Assembly: GCA_016748015.1 (NCBI GenBank)
Contig: JAAOMT010000176.1
Location: forward strand, 134,475-198,474
DNA from: Geosiphon pyriformis
Taxonomy: Eukaryota > Glomeromycota > Glomeromycetes > Archaeosporales > Geosiphonaceae
Direction: 5' to 3'
Length of the DNA stretch: 64,000 bases
A program made the translations under genes and the position numbers. Positions 57,367-64,000 of this stretch are shown here, piece after piece; position 1 is the stretch's first letter, and each line of letters starts with the position of its first letter. The notes beneath the pieces were generated by a model. That model was not told the DNA's origin. It made no database searches and was given only the letters and a program-made list of their open reading frames with translations.

Positions 57367-58385
57367 TGTTACTGGAGGTTTTTGGTTTCTTTTCTTGAAT
57401 GTTGTTAATGTTGATTTGCTGTGAATTCACGTTTCCAGGAAGTAGTTGGACCTCCAGTAACTGAATTTATCTTCAAATTATCTTCTATAATTTGAACTGC
57501 TGGGCTTATAAGTAGAATGGCCAATTTCTTGTCAATTACTTTATGTAGTTACGTTATAGTAAACATCAACTCTTTTCCAGGAATTGCTCATCTGGAAGCT
57601 CACTAAAAAATGTGTAGTTACTTTGCTGTAAAAGTTAACTCTTCTACAAAAATCTCGTCTGTAGGCTATCCTAATGATTATAATAAGAAAAAAAAAGAAA
57701 GAAAATAAAAGAAATGTAAAAAAAATTAAATTTTGTCAAGGAAAATGTTTTTTATCCAGGCCTGGAGTCACTAACAGTTTACTGAAATTGGTAGCTAATC
57801 AATTTCAAAATGTTAGTTGGGTTTTGAGGATTTTCCAAGTGCAATAATTAAAAAATTTGGTTTTTTTTCGAATTATTTGATATTTATTTCTTTTTGTGTG
57901 TATAGGAATGGTTCTAAGTAATAAATCTAAAGTAAAATACATTTTCTTGAAAAGAAAAGCTCTTCTTTTATACAACTTGTTGTAGTACTAGTTTATGAAC
58001 TTGCACTTTTTTTCTTTGCTCAAATTTCAGCAAACTAAAAATATATTTTGATGAACTACAAGTTATTTTGCTGAACTATTGATTAATTTGGATGAACTAT
58101 TCATAATTTCAGCAAATTTCTATAAATTTTGGCGAATTTTATATAAATTTTGGCAAATTTCTGTAAATTTCAGTGAATTTTAGAATGTTACAATGTTCAG
58201 GGTATTGTGTAATTTGATCATTCTACTTTCTGTTATACTAATTAGATTATTTAATTGAATTGTAATATGTGATAATTAATTAAATAATAAATGATAATTT
58301 GAAATGATATTAATATACTAATTAATTATAGAAATTATAAGGATAATTTTCTTGCTAATTAATAGCTAAAATTCTACTGGTAACA
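57367..58385 (-). mobile_element. 3' LTR of element C
   Basis: 1,019 bp between TGTTAC (57367) and GTAACA (58380-58385). Preceded, in minus orientation, by a polypurine tract and ORF-X, so it is the 3' LTR. TATAAAAG in minus orientation at about 57965-57975. The stop codon of ORF-X lies 18 bp inside the LTR. Confidence 0.88.
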
Positions 58386-59031
58386 TAATCTCTTCCTTAA
58401 GACTAAGCTCTGTTAAAATCCAAGCACTATCTGTGATATTGAGATAGTGATCCAAAATAATTGAAGTAATCTGGTCTGAAAATTGTTGAAATTTCAGTTC
58501 TGTAAGTTTGCCAATATATTGGACTTTTATTAGTTGCAGTATGAAATTTTGTAGAATATTTTCACAAGTATTAAACAAATCATAAAGTCTAAAAGCTGCT
58601 CTAAGTTTGTAGTAAGTGTTTGTTGGTCCAGCTGCTGTTTTAAATTCATTGTAAATTTGTTTTTGTATAGCTTCAAGAGTGAGATTTGTTGCTTCAAGTT
58701 CCAGTTTTTGTTCATAAAGTGTCTTTCTAATGTGAAAGTATTTATAGATAGGGGTGTGTTCATTGTTCTGTTTATTAAGAAGTAGTAGAAATTTTTGTTG
58801 CATTGTAGCATTTAGTGAAATGTCAATAAGAGCAATTAAAAGATTTTCTTCCAGTGCTTGTTTCAAAAGTCTTGGTAACTTATTTTCAGAGTGACTTCTT
58901 GTTTTTTTTCTATAAGAGTGATAGTTCTGTGGATGATTTACTACTGGGGCTGTGGTTTCTTTCTGAATGTAATTAATTTGACTTCTATTAATTGTTATGG
59001 ATAAGTCAGGAAGTGTTTTCAAGGCTAACAT
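58366..59031 (-). CDS. Element C ORF-X, helical protein downstream of integrase
   Basis: Unbroken 221-codon frame between integrase and 3' LTR, ending 18 bp inside the LTR. No known family recognised. Predominantly helical by composition, with a basic N-terminal part (SYRKKTRSHSENKLPRLLKQ), and TPIYKYFHIRKTLYEQKLEL, NTYYKLRAAFRLYDLF and LTELKFQQFSDQITSIILDH. These last parts match ORF-X of element B. No signal peptide or membrane segment, so an envelope is unlikely. It may be an extra structural or regulatory protein. That the reading frame survives although RT and integrase are broken suggests recent constraint or chance. Confidence 0.65.
   Translation of the reverse strand: MLALKTLPDLSITINRSQINYIQKETTAPVVNHPQNYHSYRKKTRSHSENKLPRLLKQALEENLLIALIDISLNATMQQKFLLLLNKQNNEHTPIYKYFHIRKTLYEQKLELEATNLTLEAIQKQIYNEFKTAAGPTNTYYKLRAAFRLYDLFNTCENILQNFILQLIKVQYIGKLTELKFQQFSDQITSIILDHYLNITDSAWILTELSLKEEIMLPVEF
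58389..58398 (-). other. Polypurine tract of element C
   Basis: Minus strand AAGGAAGAGA, three bases before the LTR start TGTTAC; similar to the tract of element B (AAAAGAAGAGAA). Serves plus-strand priming. Confidence 0.65.
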
Positions 59032-59194
59032 TAACTTTTGGGATATTTGTGAATATTTCGGAGAATAATCATGGTAAAATTGACTAATTATGAAAAGAGA
59101 GAATAAAGAAAATTATTTTTGGATATGGGGTTTTTATTTTGTAATTATTTACTATTTTTGTCTTTGTGTTTTTATTAAAGAATTATTGTAAAAT

Positions 59195-60560
59195 TTAAGT
59201 GTTTAAGTTTGGTTGTTGTTCTATTATAATTATTGGTTCTAAATTTCGGGGAATATCTTCAGGATTAATTAAAGAGGAATGTGTACCAATTTGTGGAATT
59301 AATGTTTCAGGATTGTTTCTAGAATGATAGTGTTTTAATCTGTCTCCATGTACAACTTTTGCTAGTATTTTGTCATCAAGTCTTAACTTGTATGATCTAT
59401 TACCTAGAATTTCGTGAATATAAAATGGTCCATCCCATTTGTTTTCAAATTTTCCACTCCATTGTTTTTCTGTCTTAGTTCTGTGTAAGAAAACTTTATT
59501 TCCAACTTTAAATTCGTTGGTAATAAGTGGTAATTTGTTGTTATGTCTTTCTTTTTGTTGAGCTTGAGAATGTTCAATATGAGTTGCTGCTATTCTTCTT
59601 TTTCTTTCCAGTGTATTAAAAAGAGTGTAGGCCCTTCTTTGGAGTGTTTTTTGAAAGTTTTTTTCATTGATTGGTTGCACTGGGTATGTTTCCACTGTGA
59701 AATTAATTGGTAATGTTGCTGTCCTTCCATAAGTAAGATCAAATGGTATGTGTTTCATAGTATCTTGTTTTAGTGTTCTGTATGCTAGTAACACTGATGG
59801 AATAAAGATATTCCATTCTTGCTCAAAGTCTGTTAAGACTTTGGCTAAAGATTCACACAATGTTCTGTTAAAACATTTTACAAGTCCATTTGTTTAAGAG
59901 TGATAAGGTGATGATAGAGGTCTTTTGACATTAAATCATTCACAAATTTTTTGTATCAAATTGTTCACAAAATGTGTTCCTTGATCAGATAAAAGTTCAA
60001 TTGGACATCTATGTCTACAAATAATGTCTTCATAGATGAAATTTGCTACTAATTTTGCATCTGCTTTTTAGATGGCTCTAGCTTCAGGCCATTTGGTGAG
60101 ATAATCTACTGCAACTGCAATATAATGATTTCTTTAGTTTGTGATAGGTAATGGTCCGACTAAATCAATTCCAACTCTGTTAAAAGGTTGTCCAACTTTG
60201 ATTGGATTTAAAGGTTCTGTGGGGCGAGTTCCTTTTTTTCTTTAACAACTATTACAAGATTCTACATATTGTCAAATGTCTTTTTGCATGTGAGGCCAAA
60301 AATAATGTTCAAGAGTTCTTTGAATTGTTCTATCTCTTCCCAAGTGTGCTGAAGAAGGATCTGTGTACATGTTGTATAGAATTGTTTTTTTTTTCATTTT
60401 TCTGTACTAATTTGAGTAATTGGTTTGAGTTTTTACAATTTTTGTAATAGATTTTGTTGTGGTGTATAAAATATTGTTTGGATTGGTGTTGTAATCGATG
60501 TTTTTCACTTGGAGACCAATTTTCTGGCATGGTGAGAGTCTCCAAATAGTTTTTGATGTT
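59195..60560 (-). pseudogene. Element C integrase, broken; catalytic Glu is Lys
   Basis: N-terminal region (60330-60545) leads into a decayed HHCC zinc part and catalytic core. The core carries LLSDQGTHFVN (second Asp) and TNGLVKCFNRTL, where the catalytic Glu is Lys. From 59860 the frame is open for 221 codons: ESLAKVLTDFEQEWNIFIPS, LTYGRTATLPINF, the C-terminal GNKVFLHRTKTEKQWSGKFE and WDGPFYIHEILGNRSYKL, an SH3-like domain. Integrase inserts element cDNA. Several stops in the core. Confidence 0.85.
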
Positions 60561-60648
60561 GTTGTAGTTTTCTGGATCTATTGTTGTTGATTTTGTTGTT
60601 TGTTCTACTGTTAAGTTTGTTGGTGTTTTGTTGGTGTTAATGTTGGTA

Positions 60649-61110
60649 TTAATATTGTCTTATTCTTGAGAGGCTATAAACATTGGTGTGTAATTTTCCT
60701 GGTTTGTGATGTACAATGTATCTGTAGTTTGCTAGGAAATCATTCCATTGAGACTGTTTGGCACTTTGTTCAGTTTTCTTTTTATTAAGCCATTTGAGGC
60801 TAATATTGTCAGTTATTATGTCAAATTCTTTTCCATTTTTCAGGTATTGTTGAAAGTGTTTGAGAGCCCAGATGACTGCAGTGGCTTCCAATTCAGTTGA
60901 GCCATATTTGAGTTCTGTTGGCTTGAATGTTCTGCTGGTATAGGCAATAACTTGTTCCTGGCCATTTTTATTTAATTATAATAAGATGGCACCAAATACT
61001 ATGTGTAAAACATTAGTGGCTAATTGGAACTATTTGTTGAAGTCTGGGTAAGCAAGAACTGGGGCTGTTGTCAATTTTGTTTTGAGAGTTTCAAAAGCTT
61101 TTTGTTGTTC
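60649..61110 (-). pseudogene. Element C RNase H
   Basis: Segment PVLAYPDFNK.FQLATNVLH, with first Asp lost (ATNV in place of TDAS), GAILL, AYTSRTFKPTELKYGSTELEATAVIWALKHF (ELEA-like catalytic Glu present), FDIITDNISLKWLN (Asp present) and PGKLHTNVYSLSRI. At least two stops. Degrades RNA of the RNA-DNA hybrid. Confidence 0.8.
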
Positions 61111-61990
61111 TTTAGTCCATTTGTATGACACGTTTTTGTTAGTAAGATAATTGAGTGGTTTGGCAATTTCTGAGAATTCTTTTATGAATTTTCGATAGTA
61201 AGAGGCTAATCTTACAAATCCTTGTAGTTCTGTGGTATTTCTGAGAGTTTGAAAGTTTTTGACAGCACTGATTGTTCCAGGATTTGGTTTGACTCCATCT
61301 TTGCTAACAATGTGTTTAAGAAAAATTAAGCTTGTTTTTCCAAAGTGACATTTTTCAATGTTTAACTTCAATTTTGCTTTCCATAATCATTAAAAAACTT
61401 CTCACAGGTGAATAAGATGAGCTTTAAAGCTTGGTAAGTACATATCAGTGTCATCAAGGTAAACAACTACTGATTGCCATAAGAGTCTTTTATATACAAC
61501 ATTCATGAATTGTTAGAATGTTGCTGGTGCATTGCAAAGTCCAAAAAGCATAATATTGAACTTATAGTTTCTTCCTTGAGTGGTAAATACTGTTTTGGGT
61601 CAGTCTTTTGGGTCCATTTCGACTTGTCAGTATCCACTTTCTAAGTCTAAAGTTGAGAAGAACTTGGCTTTTCCTAGAGCATCTAGTATGTTATTAATTC
61701 TTGGAAAAGGGTAGGCATCTCCAATTGTCACACTGTTCAATTGGCAATAGTTAACACAAAATCTGATTTTTCCATTTTTTTTTTGACAAAGACTATTGGT
61801 GAGGCCTAAAAACTTCTTGATGATTGAATTAATCCATTATTGAGCATTCTCTGGACTTCTTCTCTGATGAATTGGTGGCTGGCAGGTGGCACTCTGTAAG
61901 CTTGCTGACGTTTTGGTGGAGCATCTCCTGTATGAATCTGATGTTGAATCATATCCATTTTTCCCAGATTATTGTTGTCTTTTGCAAATA
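61111..61990 (-). pseudogene. Element C reverse transcriptase, broken
   Basis: PPASHQFIREEVQRMLNNGLI at the start, then LDLESGY.QVEMDPKD.PKT (two stops), MLFGLCNAPATF.QFMN, an intact VVVYLDDTD box (about 61452-61466), KCHFGKTSLIFLKHIVSKDG and FQTLRNTTELQGFVRLASYY. Catalytic Asp pair retained. At least four stops, mostly Trp or Gln codons changed to stop. Confidence 0.88.
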
Positions 61991-62492
61991 TATCTGCAAA
62001 TTCAGCTATCAATTGTTTCAATTGTCTTTGTTGTTGAAGTTCTAAGGAACTCATGTTGATTCGAGAGAGTTTTTCTTCCAAAAAGTGGTAGTTTTCAGTA
62101 GTGAGAATGATATTTGGATTTGGGAGTAGAGTGTGCTTTACAATTTCGATGAAATTAGAGACAATTTGAGGGTTTTCATCTTGAAAAATATTGCTGTGTA
62201 TGATTCTAATCTCTAGTTTGTTTAATAAGACAATAGGATAATTATTGGAGTTGTAGAATGTAACTTGAAATTTTTTTATTCCTTTGAGAATATAAACGTT
62301 TGGAATTGAGATTTCATGCTTCAAACAGATTTGTTCATTGGATTCAAAGATTTGTTGTGTAGTGGTGGGTTTTGAGCAAGTGTAAATTTCGTGATGTTCT
62401 CCAAAAAGTAAAATGGTAATTGGCTGGGGAAGTTAAAGAATCTGGTGATATTTATTTTGTGTATTAAGAGCTATGTTTACTGGAACTGTAAA
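61991..62492 (-). pseudogene. Element C Pol linker between dUTPase and RT
   Basis: Part of a 172-codon frame (61806-62324): ISIPNVYILKGIKKFQVTFY, NYPIVLLNKLEIRI, LSRINMSSLELQQQRQLKQL, FADIFAKDNNNLGKMDMI. It corresponds to 2034-2507 in A and 21841-22340 in B, mainly in the FADIF end. The beta-rich first half is more diverged. Confidence 0.6.
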
Positions 62493-63110
62493 TCATCCAG
62501 TTGAACCAAAACCTTGAGTTCTTCTTTCATTTTTTTCCAATTGTTCTCTGTTGTTTATTGATTGTAAACCCGAAATGTTGATTAAGGGTAAGTAAATTGC
62601 TTGAGCAATTTTTTCAGCATGTTCAATTTTGAATGGTTTGTTTGTCTTATTTTGTAACATAATAGTAATGTTTCCAATGTATTCTGTATCTATAACTTCT
62701 CCTCTAATATTGATTCCTTTGCTTGCCAATAATGATCTGGAGACAATTTGAATTATTGCTCCTGGTGGAATTTCAAGAGCAATTTTAAGATTGATTTTTG
62801 TCAAAGACTTTGGTTGGAGAACCAAAGTATCTTTTTCTGGGTATCTTAGATTATATCCAGCATCAATTTCGTGTGCTTTTTTTGGTCTGATTTCTTGGCC
62901 CAGGTTGTCAAAATATTTAAGTTGTAGAGATGGTTGCTTTTCAAGAAGATAGATGGGAGTGGTTGGTAGTTCTTCTACTAGTTCAAATACTCCAAATTCG
63001 ATTTCATTTTCATCATTCTCATCTGGCAGAGAAATGCTAAGAGCATAACATTCTAAACACCATTGGTCATCACAAGGCATAACACATTTTTCACACAATT
63101 GAATGTTCAT
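62493..63110 (-). CDS. Element C CxxC ribbon plus dUTPase, open frame
   Basis: 205 open codons. Ribbon CEKC-x8-CLEC (residues about 5-20), acidic spacer, then dUTPase motifs: HEIDAGYNLRYP (1), VSRSLLASKG (2), GEVIDTEYIGNI (3, with Asp and Tyr kept), AEKIAQAIYLPL (4) and RRTQGFGSTG (5, complete). It is the best preserved dUTPase in the window and could be catalytically competent, converting dUTP to dUMP and PPi as a trimer. It lies between protease/Cys-rich module and RT. The Asn in AGYNL, where Asp is usual, is shared with A and may be a family trait. The frame starts at a Met at 63110, but expression as part of Pol is more likely. Confidence 0.88.
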   Translation of the reverse strand: MNIQLCEKCVMPCDDQWCLECYALSISLPDENDENEIEFGVFELVEELPTTPIYLLEKQPSLQLKYFDNLGQEIRPKKAHEIDAGYNLRYPEKDTLVLQPKSLTKINLKIALEIPPGAIIQIVSRSLLASKGINIRGEVIDTEYIGNITIMLQNKTNKPFKIEHAEKIAQAIYLPLINISGLQSINNREQLEKNERRTQGFGSTG

Positions 63111-63720
63111 TTGCTCTAATCGTTGAATTTAAGCTTCTTTGGTCAGATATGTGTGGCTTGCAATTTGGTGGTAGGTTTCTACTTCATCTTTATAATCAAA
63201 TCCAGCTAATTCCATAGTATACTCAATGTATTCAGCTTTTTTTGTTTGGCAGACATCTTTTTGGGTGGCTCTATTGATCAATGCCATTGCTAGGTCAAAA
63301 ATTATTTCAGCATTATGAGAGTAGTAGTAAAGTTTATTGAGAGCACTGTTGTATGCTGCATCAAATGGTGTTCCTCTTCTGACTTTTTTCGAAATTGATA
63401 GAGCATATTAACAGGTCCAATCACATACTCCTTCTCTCATTGCTACATCAATCCAATTGCATTCTTCTGGTAGCCTTTCTTCACAAGTAAGGCAAGGAGT
63501 TTTGTTCCATTTTCCACTTTTTTTTGGGAATCCAAATCGTTCTCTATGGTATGTCTTATAGAAGTAACAAGTGTGAGTTTCGTATTCCTCTTTTAGAGAA
63601 ATACAGGCTCCCATAGATGAAAGTTTCTTTTTGCAATCTTTGCATTTTAGTGGAATGTATGGTGGTTCATTTCATGGTTCTGGTATGGAATATCTAACTT
63701 TCTTCTATTCTCTTAATTCT
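63111..63720 (-). pseudogene. Element C Cys-rich (CxxC) module
   Basis: At 63408-63670: EPPYIPLKCKDCKKKL, HTCYFYKTYHRERFGFPK, TPCLTCEERLPEE and GVCDWTC, matching the chain in element B. Then, after a stop, a helical part (NSALNKLYYYSHNAEIIFDL and TKKAEYIEYTMELAGF). Probably zinc-binding; function unknown. Confidence 0.6.
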
Positions 63721-63879
63721 TTGAAAATCTCTTGTTCTGTTTTCTCAGCCCAATTGGATGGTGATCCAAAAGCCATGTAAGTTTCAGTAAGTGGCATTTC
63801 TTTCTTCTCTTTAAATTCAAATACTAGAGCTTTTTCTGATCGTTTGTTAAAGGTATCACAGGTTGCAGATACTATGGTA

Positions 63880-64000
63880 TATTGTCCTTGGTATGAGATT
63901 TTAAGTTCTTGAGTTTTCCAGTTCAGGTTTGCATTGGCCTTGAGAAGCCAATCATTTCCGACTAGAGCTTAGTATTGGGGTGCATCCATAACAAAAACTT
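63880..64000 (-). pseudogene. Element C protease, C-terminal end (cut by window)
   Basis: Minus strand reads VFVMDAPQY.ALVGNDWLLKANANLNWKTQELKI, matching the end of the retropepsin in A and B (VMEATQYQALVGNDWL). The active site lies beyond the window. Confidence 0.75.

Larger units (their letters stand above)
57367..64000 (-). mobile_element. Ty3/Gypsy-like element C with dUTPase; 3' LTR through protease
   Basis: Minus strand. From right to left: end of protease (about 63880-64000), Cys-rich module, CxxC ribbon plus dUTPase, linker, RT, RNase H, integrase, ORF-X, polypurine tract and 3' LTR (57367-58385). Gag and 5' LTR lie beyond the window. Its LTR family is the one found solo at 22991-23980 and at 1-674. 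Stops are present in RT and integrase, mostly Trp or Gln codons turned to stops. It inserted into Gag of element E. Confidence 0.9.

Noticed and set aside
57367-58385. DNA transposon bounded by TGTTAC/GTAACA inverted repeat
   Set aside because: The inverted ends are only 6 bp, a polypurine tract and ORF-X/integrase lie directly upstream, and the sequence holds a TATA box; it is an LTR.
58366-59031. Envelope-like gene after integrase
   Set aside because: No signal peptide, hydrophobic fusion segment or membrane anchor in the translated frame.
1-64000. tRNA and rRNA genes
   Set aside because: No T-arm/anticodon-arm combinations or rRNA blocks were recognised on reading; a covariance-model scan would be needed to exclude them.

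Overview
The window looks like a repeat-rich fungal genome, most likely an arbuscular mycorrhizal fungus (Glomeromycotina; the very high retrotransposon load would suit a Gigasporaceae-type genome). This assignment rests on spliceosomal introns of about 64-107 bp, AT-rich intergenic DNA, fungal-type housekeeping genes and the kinds of LTR elements and LINE present; no species-level marker was seen.

Layout: (1) 1-11,068 is a minus-strand stack of Ty3/Gypsy-like elements: element A (675-7,911) sits in the protease gene of element D (7,912-11,068), and A is itself cut at the left by an LTR of a third family (1-674). (2) 11,069-about 15,700 is a strongly decayed LINE (plus strand). (3) 16,579-27,593 is a complete but dead Ty3/Gypsy-like element B with two LTRs, a TTGG target duplication, and a solo LTR (22,991-23,980) inserted in its reverse transcriptase. 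(4) 28,400-32,175 holds LINE ORF1 relics and another solo LTR. (5) 32,736-50,089 is a gene island: an Fcf2 rRNA-processing factor (-), a DOCK-family guanine-nucleotide exchange factor (+), an Sds3-type histone deacetylase complex subunit (+), cytosolic leucyl-tRNA synthetase (+) and an HSBP1-like protein (-). (6) 50,090-57,366 is AT-rich repeat wreckage: a LINE ORF1 relic (-), a solo LTR, a probable hAT transposase relic and the 5' end of element E. (7) 57,367-64,000 is most of element C (minus), which runs off the right edge.

The most notable content is a Ty3/Gypsy lineage (A, B, C) with an unusual gene order: Gag N-domain, capsid, CCHC knuckle, retropepsin, a Cys-rich (CxxC) module, a CxxC ribbon joined to a trimeric-type dUTPase, reverse transcriptase, RNase H, integrase, then a further helical ORF ('ORF-X') before the 3' LTR. 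The dUTPase lies between protease and RT, unlike the positions known in lentiviruses (between RNase H and integrase) and betaretroviruses (upstream of protease). The lineage also has an inverted repeat pairing the U5 end of the LTR with the primer-binding site. Every copy carries stops and active-site changes, mostly of the C:G to T:A kind.

The host genes are ordinary housekeeping and signalling genes and do not form a pathway together. All element boundaries, reading frames and splice sites were read by eye; no alignments or database searches were run.
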